NCBI GenBank assembly: GCA_030549775.1
Contig: CM060174.1
Location: 28,152,117 to 28,216,116 of the forward strand
Length of the DNA: 64,000 bases
Direction: 5' to 3'
Source of the DNA: Tamarix chinensis
Lineage: Eukaryota; Streptophyta; Magnoliopsida; Caryophyllales; Tamaricaceae
Position numbers and translations under genes: made by a program. The notes below the pieces were generated by a model that was not told the DNA's origin, did not search any database, and worked only from the letters and a program-made list of their open reading frames with translations. Below, in pieces: positions 12,601 to 24,118 of the stretch (position 1 is the stretch's first letter; every line of letters starts with the position of its first letter).

Positions 12601-15600
12601 CTGAAGAATACATGTAACAAAGCCAGTATTAAGGAATTGAAAGAACATCAAATTGAGAAGTAGGAGGACGAGATAATAGGGTTTCAAAGAAATTCATTAT
12701 AACTTCTTACCTTGCCAGAGGATTTATGTTTGCTGTTGCTGTTGTGAGTGCCAGATTGATCCCTTGACTGCTTCACAGTTCCAGAAAGAACTTCAAATAC
12801 AGATGGGAGTTCGTTAATCATGTGAAACAACCTCCTCCTGTAGTTACCATTCCAAATTATCACGGCCAAGCCAAATCACAAGAAAAAAAATTTAAGGTTC
12901 AGAGTTAAGTGATGCAAATGCAAAGCACAGCGTATTAAAAAATGCACCTCAGAATTACGTTTACATGAATTACGAGAGCAATAGCAGTCACTACTAAATT
13001 GGTTTAACGTATGTGGCAGCTGAGCTCTGAACCAGATCCTACCCCCTTTTTTTATATTTTCTATTTATGCATGCTAGTTCCTCAAATTTCACAACTCATA
13101 GCCAGTTGTTTAAATTAACATATTTAATGTGTTCCTAACAGTCCCAGTGGTCAATAAGGACTCACAAGCGAAGGCACGAGTAAGCATCAGTTAAAACAAT
13201 TGAAATCTGAGTCCACCCTCCATATTTATCAATCTTAAAAGCATGTTCTCTTGTGACTTCCGTAGCAGCTTTCCAGGAGACTCATCCAAGTTGGAGCACA
13301 AGGCCAAGTGCAAATTTGCCCATACAACAGAAATCAGTTAATCTTTTTTGGTACTGCTACCAAGGAATCCAGCATGTGATCCCAAGTGAATCCATCACTT
13401 GAAAGTGAAACTCAATCTTGAGGACACAAAAAAATATTGCACCATCTAAAATGTAACAACACTCCTAATCTCATACTAGAAAGTAGTCTAGTTCACAGTC
13501 GCCTTAGTTTCAGAGTTTCATTCAAGAAATTAATGGTACTCCTATTTATTAGTGGCAGTAGTGGGATCAATTTATTAGAAAAGATGAGGCACTAAAACAA
13601 TAGTAGGTACCAATCAGCACGTTATAAATTAGAGTTGCGCAAAAAATTCTAGATCTGATTTTTATCAAAAGGATATCCGATAATTAGGACTGGATTATCT
13701 GATCTGGTAATTTGTTAATTATTTCAACAATATAACATAATATTGTATTTTTGTAATGTTAAGTTTTGAAATTTATTTAATTTTATACTTTAAACTTTAT
13801 AACAATATTTTAATACACTTCTTAAATAAAATAAGGCATTCTATGAATATTAATTGCTATAAGGTTTTTATTTAAAGTTATTAAAATTGATAACATAGTA
13901 TTTTCATACGGATATAATACTGGATATATTTGATATTCAATCCAATATCCACTCTGCATTTCTGATATCCAAATATTCAGATATCCGATCTAGTGGATAT
14001 GGATATTTGGTTTTGAACGGCCCTATATATATAGTAGAAAATTGGGAAGTCAAGGAGATTCTCAGCATGTGTTGAATAGGAGCACTCTGAACATAAGGCT
14101 CAAAAGCTCTTTGATGCATCAAGCAACTGTACTGTGTTAGCTTAGTTTGGGCCAGAATCCACATTCTTGGCAACAACATCTAGAACAACTACAAAATTAA
14201 AAGAAGTTGACTGTTAAATCTGCAATCACTGAATCAATACCAGTGTCTATTGTTCACTAGAGACATGGCACACTAGGAACCAGATTATCTTTCAACATAG
14301 AAACATGAGAAAGGAGCAATCATCAAACTGTTCAAAAGATGGTGTCAAGTACCCAAGCCCTTTAAGCAACTTTAACATGATGCACTCAAAAATGGCTTGG
14401 AAGTATATCTAAGGTTGCTTTGTGGTGAATATAGATATCCATTGAGTAAAACATAGGTAATGAGTGTAAGATTTCATAGAAAATATTCTTTAGAACAAAC
14501 AAAGTGCCATAAAAATATGATATACATCCAAAACCTCTTGCTCACCAGCCATTTTTAACAGATTGAACGGGCACACTTCCAATTTAACAGAACTTCAAAG
14601 CAAGAACTAGAACAAACTTAATAAATTATGGCGAAACTCCAGTTCAATAAAATAGTCCATCAAGGCTCAAAATATCATGCAGTAATAAAGGCTCCAAAAA
14701 TGTGTACAAGAGCTACTAAGAAAAGGAGGGAAACCAAGGAGCAAATTATTTCCAAAATAAAAAGAACAGCAGAAGGCAGCAAACAAAATAACTGGGATAA
14801 CCATTATCAACTACTCTCAAAAGTCTACAGACTATGCTCTTTTTTACCCATGCTGGTCAGTAAATCAAGTGAAGTATGCATATATAAAGGTATAAAAGCA
14901 TATATCAAGCAGAATGCAAATTTTATTCTCATATCAATAGAATTATTTTACCAGGGGAGTATCAGACAAGGAAAAATTCTCTCCTAATAATTTAGTTTAC
15001 CAGGGGAATAAAATGAGCAGAGCTGCTCAAATTAAACCAAACCATATGTAATTTCTAACATATAGGGCATTTATACATTAAAATATAGGCATAATAAAGA
15101 AATGCAAGAACAATGTGCAGTAAATAAGATTATCTTCATTTAATTGACCTAATTTGTAGCATTAGCACAAAAACACTACCTCAACATTTCACATAATATT
15201 CTCAAGCAGCTTACCTGGGGCATAGCAATCCAACTTCTGATTCATCCCTTTCAAAGAAGAGATAGAATATCTAATTCAATTAACTAAGTTGTAGCACTAA
15301 ACTAGAACTATAAATACCTTCTTAAAGGTGCAAATCACAGGCATTCATATGAATCAAATTCAAGGGAGTCCTTTTCTTTCCTTGTCACAAAAGATGTAAA
15401 TGTAATGTAACAGTCCATATAACTTCCACAGCACAAAAAGTCCATTGACTCGAGGGCTGCCCTCAATTCAATAATCCCTTTGGGTAATAAATCTGAAAGA
15501 AGAGGAACCAATCCTATCTTGCAGCAACAATTCCATGGGGTTATTTGAAGTAGAAAATTCACAAAATAACCTTTAAAGCATTTTTAAAAAACATTAGAGC

Positions 15601-18600
15601 TAACAAAGCGGTGGCTTACAGATGGCCTTTCTCATTAAGAGATATTCAAAGGGCATTTACGAGAGTTGAGTGTTCCCCACTAGGTTTCCTCACCCTTTCA
15701 AAGCTGTTGATATTTTTAGGCAAATGAAAAGTTAAAGGTCTTACAGTGGCTGTCTTAGAAAGGGGTATAATATGAAAGACTCAAAAAATTAAAAATAAAT
15801 AAACACTGTGTAGGCTAAATAAAATGAAATTAATGATATTCAACATAGATCTAATTTAAGGTGGTCATCTATCCAGCTTCCTAGCGAACCATGAAATTTC
15901 TATTCATCGTACACACAAAGGAAGTAATTACATAAATCTGGGTCAAAGTACATATCATTTATAATTTACCATGTTCAACCCTAGGCCTTATCTTCCAGAG
16001 GATGCTGTAAGCGTCATCCCTTTTCCTTTATTTTGCCACTTGATATCTCAATCGATTCCTGTTAACTCTTGGTAATCTTTGCCTAACACTGCAGCTCATA
16101 ACCTAAAGATCAGATTTGATTACCCCCATTAATCCATTGTCTCTTGGATTCTAGCATATTAGGACGTTCTGACATGGGTTTTGAACAGGGTGCATGTAGT
16201 GATTCTGTCATCTTCTGTGCCGGGTGGACAATTCCATTCATATCTGCTATGATTGAAGACCTGTGTTCTCAGATTCTTCTATGGCCAGATGAAGATGTGA
16301 GTATCGCTCTTACATCACCACAAATTAAAAATAGAAGATTTTAGTACATTTGATCTATAAATTGTTTTTCGTTCAAGTACCTGAGTTAGCTACATGCATT
16401 ATAGTAGGTCTTTTTGGTAATAATATCTTGCTAGCATGAATTGATGTTTCATGATACTAAACTATTGATCTAGATGGCACATGTTTCTACAATTAATTGC
16501 CAATAAAGTGATTACTCTAAGTTGTCCGATTAGGAATATGCAAGAACTTCTCATATAATTATATGGAGGTTACTAATCACCACTTTGGGTATTACCAACA
16601 ATCTGTAGTGATTTTGCAGCTAACCATCCATACAAGTCTTCAGTTAAACTACTTATAAGTATAGATGTACATGATATTTTAAACTTGGTTCATTTTAGGT
16701 CTGCATTTACCATTCTTTTAATAAGTTGAAGTTTAGATAACTACCTTCTATTTAGTAGCACAATAATGAATAAAGCAGTTTTGTTATTGCGGTCATATTG
16801 ATATATGAGCTGTAGGACCAGGTAATGCTAAGCATCGGTTGACTACACATTAGTAAACATATCAACCATGTCCTTGATATATTCAAATATTTTGGGCTGA
16901 TTTGATAGGTAATTTATAAACTGTAAGTGATAAAATGAGATATTGATAAATATTAGTGACTCAGTGCTGATAAGTTGGGCATAAGATGACTATATTATAA
17001 TTATGAATAATAATTCTTCTACTATTGATAGCCATGTTGGTTGTCATTTATAGGATCATCTTACTAGTAAGCTGATATAGATTGGATTGTGTTTAAGGTA
17101 AGTGACTTCATCCACCGACCCATCGATGTTAATATGTCTATTTTTTTGTAACCTCTTCCTATCCTCTATTTTATAAAATTTTACTCCATAATATATGTTT
17201 ATTTATATGCATATATCATTCCTATTTTATTACTCTGTATTTTTAACTAAAATTGGGATCCAGCATTGTATTGATTGTTGGCATGATTGTTCCATCTTAT
17301 AAATTGTTATAATGTATTTTAGTGTTTGTAGGACTATTGCTGGTAGAATTATTTAATTGATTTTGTAATTGTGCCAACAAAGGGCATGGAAAGCCTTATT
17401 GGTCCATATAGTAGCGTGGAATCACTAATCGATACTACTAGTAAAGTACTATGAAAGACATCAAATTAACTGTCGGTGAACAGCAGAAACCGTTGATTAG
17501 TTGACATTATTTTACCCTAGCAAAGGAGCCTCTTGTGGCCACAATTACACTATTGATTGATTGTTTTGTTATTGAATTTATTATTTATTCTACTAACCCT
17601 TTGACAAATGTTTGATTGATTCGGGGTATTTTTCTTAGCTCTAAACCTTTTTCTTCGAATTTCATGAATATTTTGTTAGTGATAAAACTTTTTCATATTC
17701 ATCGATTGTTGATTTGAAGAAGTGTGGACTGGTCGTTATACTTTTTAGATGGTTTTATCAAGATTTTCATGTAATAAAAGGCTTTGTTACACCCACGATT
17801 TTAAAAACCGGACTATTCATTGAAACTGATTCATTAGTTAAGTGGTTGGATCAGTGGTTTGAGCTGGTTGGACTAGTGGTACATATTCGATTAAAAAATG
17901 TGAAATATATAAAAGAAAAATTAAACTAAAAGTGAATCTGAACAATCTAACTGGGTGGCTTTTGATTGGCTCATTGTTCCTCACGAGTTCAGCCGGTCTT
18001 GAGCTCTAAAGAACATATATGGAATCTGTTCGATTCACTGCCAAACCAGCTGGTCCAGTTCGATTTTTTTATATTATGGCTAAACCGTGCATATATATAT
18101 ATATATATATCTTGTGATCAATCTCTTTCCGTTGATGGGCCAGTTGATTTTGCTGACTCACCTCTCATCAATCCAGATGAGGCACAATATTTAGCAATTT
18201 GCCGGATTACAAGGTCATAGTTGAGGAATTTTGCACAGAATTATCTGTTAATACTACATATACATTAATGCATATCTTACCTCTACATCTACTACATATA
18301 AAATAAAGGATCGAGAAGAAAGAAACTGTTAATACTTTTTACATTGCATACTACACAACTGCAGTGAACTCAGAAGATGTTGCTGCTAAATCAGTTATGT
18401 ATTTCAAGCAGTGACATTTCCAGGCACTCAATTTGTTTCAATTTAACAATGCTGTAAGTTTAAATTTGCAGGGTGGATGGGATATCAAATGGCATTCACC
18501 TACAACCTGAGGGCTAATACTCATATGACTTCCTGTCACGACAGTCAGGTGCTTTGTGTTCAGTAAAGTGGGAAAGTGAACTCCACCGCAATTTAAAAAC

Positions 18601-21510
18601 TGGCTGGAAAGGTAATTAAATAGTTAGGAATTTGACAATTCTTTCAACTATCATCACAATATAGATGAACCTGAAATTAAACCTTATTTTACTGACTCCA
18701 AGGAGTACAACATTCAAAAGTTCTCTGACAATTCTCTGCCAGTTATCAGAACTAAGCTTGGCAGTGTATCTAGGTTCCTATTTGCAAAATTTTCCTGGTT
18801 TATTTGCACATTGCATTGTTGCTCAAAATTTTCCTGGTTGGGTTAGCAACAGAATGCTCCATCCAAAGTTGTTGCAAGTTTCTGATTGTGGACAAAAACA
18901 GATTGAAGACCAAGGACACACTGCTTGGAAAAAGGCTAAGTATAAGAAGTCATTCAAGGTAATCAACATAAGAAACATAGGTCATTTATTTTTCAGTTGT
19001 TTCTATACTCATTTCGTACAGCAGCCAATAGCAAACTTTTCTGGACCGCTATCAAGGATGTGGCAGCCTTGTGAGGAAGTTAACTGGGTTAACTAAAATT
19101 TAGTTGGTAAGAAAGCAATAACAGCTTTTCTACATCCCACTATGGGTGAAAGCAATTCTCAAAGGAAAGCTATGCAATCAGAGAAGCCAGCTGTGAACTA
19201 TTTTCCTGTTTTTAAGTCAGAATTGAGTAAGCTTACCAATGAATAGATAGACGCTTGAATCGAGTGTTGGTCCATTAGCAATATAGTAAGGAAAATTGGC
19301 ATTCACTTACTAATAATAAATAGAAAGTACATCTGACGGTAGATCCAAGACTTGAATTCTTGACTTGTGAAAAGAGATGCAAATTGGCGAGGAAAGATAA
19401 AATTATGACATGCTTTGCATAAACAATTTTGTCAACACTTGGGTTGAATAGGTGCTTTCTCTGCATCATAACGTTTAGCAACATTATATCAGCCAAATAA
19501 AATTATACATATTACCTTTCATTCTTTCCAAAACCAAAGCGAGCGCCAAAGTAGAATGCTACAGCAAGCAACCATGAATCACTATGCACCGCAACCAGTG
19601 ATAACCAATCTTTTCCCTGCATGCCATCTCTGGCAAAATTAATACCTAATGCTGGCTCTGGAAGCTCAGGAGGAACCTCTTCCACAGGCAAATTGACTTC
19701 CCAAGTTTCATTTGGAAGTCCATAGAGACACAAGTTCTCCTTCTCTACAAAGACAAAGCAATAAACAAGTTGGTATCACATAAAAAGGCAGCCATCATAT
19801 CTTGTCAAGAATAACACGATAACTTGTCCCCAAGACACACCTCTGAGATAATACAAGATGATCACAAAAATCAATGTCTGCTACTGAAATCCAGGAATTG
19901 GACAATTACACAGAAATAATTTATAATCTAACATGGAGCCATACCAACATGATTCAACAAACCCGGCTAGTAATCATGAGGCGCGTTCATTCTGTTTGAT
20001 AGCAGAGAAATAAAAGGGGACAAACAGAACAACGGATCAAGAAATGACTTTCACGTATTAGAGAAGAAAAGATCGACAGATATCACCACTTCCCTGGATC
20101 AAAGGGAAGCAAGACTGAACTAGACAAAGCCTTTACCACCATACATGGGATCAATCAATATTTGCCAGTCAATTAGATGTAAAGGTCACAATTTACTAAG
20201 ACTGAAGTAGCCAGCTATCAAAGAGGAGGTCATGTATAATGATGGAATTCTTTCATCAAAGTCTTTGAACATTAACTTGAAGAAGCATGTCAAACATTGG
20301 TTGTTAGAGTGCACAATTAACAAGGTTTTTATGTTATGAATACAATAAATTATGCAGAAACATTAATGAAGCACCGTTATTTAGCAAAGAATATCACCGT
20401 TAACATAAACCTCAACTGGAGATAATAAAGATTAAATCAAGTGTCCACATTTCTGGGATGAGCACACAACAAAAAGGAGAATCATACTTAGCCACCAAAA
20501 GCAACTAAAGATACATGCAATAGATGTTGACAAGGATAAGAGCTGGCTAGTAGAATTAAAAATAAATAAAATTAAATAAGCATGTATTTTGTAAGCTTTT
20601 GCAAATAATAATATACGGCCCTAACAAAAATAACAAACAAGGATGTATTCACATACTGAAGTCCCTCAACTAGACACAATGAAATGTAGGAAACAATACA
20701 GCCTCATTGAAGCCCGCATTGGAACTTACACAGCTTAAATCACCATCCTTGGTAATAATTCCCCAGAAAACAGAAAAATTCCTGCTTACAACTTCACACA
20801 CCCAGACAAGAAGTTGTTTACATGTTTCTGACTGTTTGGCAAACAAACTCTCACCAAAAATTAACTCACTGGAAAAGAGTAAGAAGACAGAAACTCAAGA
20901 TCAGAATAAGAGGAAGAACCAAAAAGATAATAAGAAGAAAGGCAAGCCTCAACCGCCAATTCCAGCCAAAAGCTCTCTAAAACTCCATTTGTTTATAAGG
21001 AAAGTTGCATGGGGAGCTGGGGAGGGGAGGGGAGGGGGAGGCTTCAAAAATTTGAGGAAAATCAAGTACCTAATCTTCAACATTTTTATGTCTTGCTATC
21101 CATCCACCTCAAATTCTTAACTAAACCAAACATTAAGTAGACTAGATACATGAAAACACCTTCCTTTTTACCAATTAGAGCCTAAAAGAAGAGAAATCGG
21201 GACTCACCAGGATCGCACTGCTGATAGAACTTCTCAACATCTGCACACTCAAATGGCCACAGAAAAAGGAAATTAAATACAGAAAGAAGAAAAGATCAGC
21301 GTTTCAAGTTTCAACAAAAACGCTTGAAGTCGAAATAGAAAAATACAATGAGAGCACAAGTTTTCAGGTTGCATTAGAGGAGAAGGAAGATGAAAACAGA
21401 AAAAGAAAAGTACCAGTAGTCAGAGCCTTGATCAAGCCGGCACGTCTTCCGTTGAAATCGTTAAATACTTCGTCCACCGTTCGCGGTATACTCTGCGGCA
21501 TTCCTTCCAT
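12334..21510 (-). CDS. Alfin-like PHD finger protein, five exons, 250 residues
   Basis: The gene encodes a plant-specific Alfin-like protein, a nuclear chromatin factor family whose PHD finger is known to bind histone H3 trimethylated on lysine 4. The coding exons read 21,510-21,414, 21,240-21,208, 19,744-19,516, 12,837-12,711 and 12,600-12,334. All introns are GT-AG, the phases join cleanly, and the total of 753 nt including TGA gives 250 residues, the usual family length. The Alfin domain spans about residues 8-135 ([20 protein letters not shown] near the start). An acidic linker ([13 protein letters not shown]) follows at about 180-192. The C-terminal PHD finger spans about 196-244 with a complete C4HC3 set: C197, C200, C213, C216, H221, C224, C240, C243. 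The aromatic residues before and inside the finger (EFW, KWFH) are kept. The protein ends KRARV. Nothing is broken. The exact paralogue (AL1-AL7 type) cannot be set from sequence alone. Confidence 0.96.
12711..12837 (-). CDS. Alfin-like gene, exon 4
   Basis: This exon encodes [19 protein letters not shown] and the Ser/Asn-rich segment up to HKSSGK (residues about 120-162). The acceptor is CTACAG before 12,837 and the donor is GTAAGA at 12,710. It lies 6.7 kb from exon 3 but only 110 nt from exon 5. Confidence 0.94.
13630..14025. mobile_element. Probable hAT-like miniature element (MITE)
   Basis: The ends are near-inverted: TAGAGTTGCGCAAAA at 13,630-13,644 and TTTTGAACGGCCCTA at 14,011-14,025, whose reverse complement is TAGGGCCGTTCAAAA. 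The subterminal parts are full of GGATATCCGAT-like words in both orientations, a pattern common in plant hAT-derived elements. The 8-bp flanks (TTATAAAT and TATATATA) match poorly, so the target duplication is not confirmed. No transposase is present. Confidence 0.6.
16100..19250 (+). other. Plus-strand exon-like signals within intron 3, function unknown
   Basis: Several short stretches look more gene-like than their surroundings: 16,144-16,293 (open, ending at a GATGTGAGT donor-like site), 18,126-18,220 (open, with [20 protein letters not shown]), 18,472-18,610 (TTTGCAG acceptor-like start, GGAAAG/GTAATT donor-like end) and 18,850-19,100. They are on the strand opposite the Alfin-like gene. 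I do not recognise a family. A decayed gene fragment or captured exon set is possible, and chance is not excluded. Confidence 0.2.
17796..18075. repeat. Possible inverted-repeat miniature element
   Basis: The sequence begins with GATTTTAAAAACCGGACT and ends with GGTCCAGTTCGATTTTTTTA, which are roughly inverted copies. Between them, GGTT/AACC words (TGGTTGGATCAGTGGTT, CCAAACCAGCTGGTCC) recur. This resembles plant elements with ACCGG-rich ends. I found no clear target duplication and cannot name the superfamily. Confidence 0.35.
19516..19744 (-). CDS. Alfin-like gene, exon 3 (core of the Alfin domain)
   Basis: This exon encodes the most conserved part of the family, running from [20 protein letters not shown] to [11 protein letters not shown]. 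The acceptor is TTGTAG before 19,744. The exon ends with a split Arg codon at 19,516 and a GTAATA donor. One residue is unusual: FGFGKNE has Gly where most relatives I know have Asp. Confidence 0.95.
21208..21240 (-). CDS. Alfin-like gene, exon 2 (33-nt micro-exon)
   Basis: This 33-nt exon encodes [11 protein letters not shown] together with the split codons at both ends. It has a GTGCAG acceptor before it and a GTGAGT donor after it. It is too short for open-frame searches and would be missed without the family pattern. Intron 2 (21,207-19,745) is 1,463 nt and appears to be unique sequence. Confidence 0.92.
21414..21510 (-). CDS. Alfin-like gene, exon 1 (residues 1-32)
   Basis: The ATG at 21,510-21,508 opens [19 protein letters not shown], the expected family N-terminus. 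The exon ends at 21,414 after ACTACTG, with a GTAC donor at 21,413. Intron 1 (21,413-21,241) is 173 nt and ends GTGCAG. The split codon is completed as Asp by exon 2. Confidence 0.93.
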
Positions 21511-21687
21511 TTTTGCCTCTATTTGTCCTCCGAAGTCTCGAGCCTAATTTGTACAACTGTTTGGACGAGTATAGGTAGATAGTTCTAAGCAAAATAAATA
21601 GTACAGCAATTGACTGACGAAAAAACAAAAATTAAAACCGCAGGCCGCAATTGAAGTTAAATGAATTCAGTTTGGTTGTACAATTGC

Positions 21688-21697
21688 ATTATATAAA
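21688..21697 (-). promoter_or_regulatory. Candidate TATA box of the Alfin-like gene
   Basis: The minus strand reads TTTATATAAT here, about 180 nt upstream of the ATG. It is the best TATA-like word between the start codon and the TA microsatellite at 21,981. The region is AT-rich, so a chance match is quite possible. Confidence 0.3.
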
Positions 21698-21975
21698 GAT
21701 GAAAATACGAGCAATGGATGAAATGGGGATTTTCAGAAACTCTCTTTCAAGTTTCTTCTTCCTCGCCCCCGTTTCTTCTGTTTCTCGGTCAAACATAGGA
21801 CGAGTAATATTCATTTTAGATAGAGATCACCGAAAAGAAAACGGAAAAATATGGGAAGGGGAAAAAAAGTTTTTCATACGAATAAATGATATAGTGTTTT
21901 TGATAGCTCGCTCAAAGATTTTTTAACTAAAAAAATTTATAAATTAAGTTTGTTGGTCTGAACTTGACAACCTTT

Positions 21976-21980
<5 letters not shown>

Positions 21981-22045
<65 letters not shown>
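21981..22045. repeat. (TA)n microsatellite, about 32 units
   Basis: An uninterrupted TA run of 65 bases lies about 470 bp upstream of the Alfin-like start codon. It is self-complementary and likely to vary in length between individuals. Confidence 0.97.
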
Positions 22046-22050
<5 letters not shown>

Positions 22051-24075
22051 TAGTTAATGAAATAATCTCAAACTTTTAGGATTTAACTTCCAACCTTCAA
22101 CTTTTAGGTAGTATCGATAAATATATTTATAGAATTAATTTCATGCTTTGGATCAGATAATATTCAAATTAAGACATCATTTTTTACATATATAATTTTG
22201 TAAGAATTAAGATTTTACTTGGGATTGATTTAAAAGTTCATGATTGAATCATAGAATCGTAAAATTCTATAAAAATTACTATAAAAATATAAACATTGAA
22301 TAGTTATATGCTATAAGATAACATGCATTTAAATTATAAGAACACAAAATAATACTCTTAAACTTTTATATTGTCACTTATTGAATTTTAGCAACTTTTG
22401 TTGAAGTTGTTTTACATATCAGAAAATTTATTAAGTCAACAACATTAAAAATACAATTCATTGTGTTTTGAAATATACAATATTATAATACTTAAGAAAA
22501 AACACACAAAGAATAAAGAAAATAAAAGATAATGATGGTAACAATGAGAGGAATTTTTTTTTAATTATTATTTAAGAGAATAAGACCCATAAAAATTATA
22601 TTGGTTTATTAAAATTTTGATGAGTATACATCATAAACTAAAAATTATTTACATTATAAAGCTAGCATGATCATAACTATATAGAAAAAATATTAATTTT
22701 AAATTGAATAGAATTTAATGATTAATAATATTGTAAAATTTAATATAATTATTTTACTATTTAGGTAGAGATTATAGCATTTTGTTAGCATGTTATATCA
22801 ACAACTAACTTCATTATTTTAGGGGTATATCGATCATACTTTCTTTGTATTAACTTATTTTTAAGACAAATAATAAAATAGTATATGGTCAAAAATTAGA
22901 GGATTAAGGAAGAAGTATAGTTGTAATAAGATAGGAAATAGATTTAGAGATAAATCAATAAAATGTATAGTTATTGTGTACAATTGTAATATTTTACCTA
23001 CTATTGTAAGATTCTATAGTAGGATCGTAAGATTCTATAACTATTCAACTATTTTAAAATTTTACCTAAAATTATGAATCATTTTGTGATTTTTAGATGG
23101 TATGATTGTAGGATCGAATGGGTATTTTAGTAACTATGGATACATGGTACTAATAGCAAAAAGGCAATTGCTAAGTTTAGTAAAAATAAGCTAAATAACT
23201 AGCTTAAACTTTAAAAGTTAGGTGAAATCTTTAAAGTTATAAATTATTTATATTAACTTTTGTTTAATAGTTGTCTCAAAAATAAATGATTACTTATGAA
23301 ACAAAGTTTATTTCTTAAAAAAAATAGTATTGCAAAACACAAACTAAAAATATGTTGGCATAGTTTATGAGGTTTTTATTTTATTTTATTTTTCATAATA
23401 AACTCTTTGTGAAACAAAGTGTTTTTTTTTTTCAAACAAGTATTAAATAGTCAATAAGCTAAACTTTAACTTATAAACTAGTTGATGGATATGTTAAACA
23501 TACTAATATTCTTTTTTTTCTTTTTTATTAGGATGGGTGGTCAATTCATCTAATTTGTAACCACTATTGTTTCCAATTCAAAATAAGTGTCATTTTAAGT
23601 TTCTTTATACATATTAAGAAAGTATACAGATTGATAATTCTATTATTAGTACAAAACATATCTTATTAAATGATTTTTATAGTGAAAATAAATTAACAAG
23701 TAAGAGTGATTTAAGAAAAATACTCTAACCTTTGTATTAAAAATTATGCATTATGATTTTTTATTATCATATCACTATTATAGAAACTAAAATACATAAT
23801 ACCTTAAATACATATATATTAATAATATAACCATTTATAAGTTATCTAGTAAAATTAAAGATCAAACAATAAACATAGTGGACAAGGGCATAGAGGTTAG
23901 TAATAACGTTCTGTAGTCTATTGTCAACGTAAAAACACACTTATTGGGAATGGTATAAGAGATAACTCAAGAACAAAAGTGTAGTTTATATCTTAGTTAG
24001 TTTTTTTTAAAATAATAATAATATGGTATAGACGATGGTTTTTCCCTTGAAACCACTATTTATACTTGTCTCCAA

Positions 24076-24079
<4 letters not shown>

Positions 24080-24111
<32 letters not shown>

Positions 24112-24118
24112 CCTCTCC
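24080..24118. repeat. (CT)n pyrimidine tract
   Basis: Thirteen CT units (24,081-24,106) are followed by CCCTCCCTCTCC. The neighbouring 24,120-24,400 is also pyrimidine-rich, with a second CTCTCTCTCGCTCTCTCTTGC stretch near 24,360. This resembles a plant 5' leader, but no gene follows before the LTR at 24,518. Confidence 0.95.

Larger units (their letters stand above)
12838..19515 (-). other. Intron 3 of the Alfin-like gene, 6.7 kb
   Basis: This intron is 6,678 nt with a GTAATA donor at 19,515 and a CTACAG acceptor at 12,838. It holds a probable hAT-like miniature element (13,630-14,025), a second inverted-repeat-like element (about 17,796-18,075) and a stretch with plus-strand exon-like signals (16,100-19,250). 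None of the large LTRs that fill the rest of the window were found in it. Confidence 0.85.

Noticed and set aside
12301..12663. A 120-residue plus-strand frame
   Set aside because: It is antisense to exon 5 of the Alfin-like gene, whose PHD finger explains the conservation.
14628..14987. A 119-residue plus-strand frame with a true ATG
   Set aside because: It lies in intron 3, has no recognisable motif, and its AT-rich, Lys/Ile-rich composition matches the surrounding non-coding DNA.
18665..19096. A 143-residue plus-strand frame in intron 3
   Set aside because: No recognisable domain, contains a repeated NFPG segment, and includes acceptor/donor-like sites. Kept only as part of a low-confidence exon-like region.
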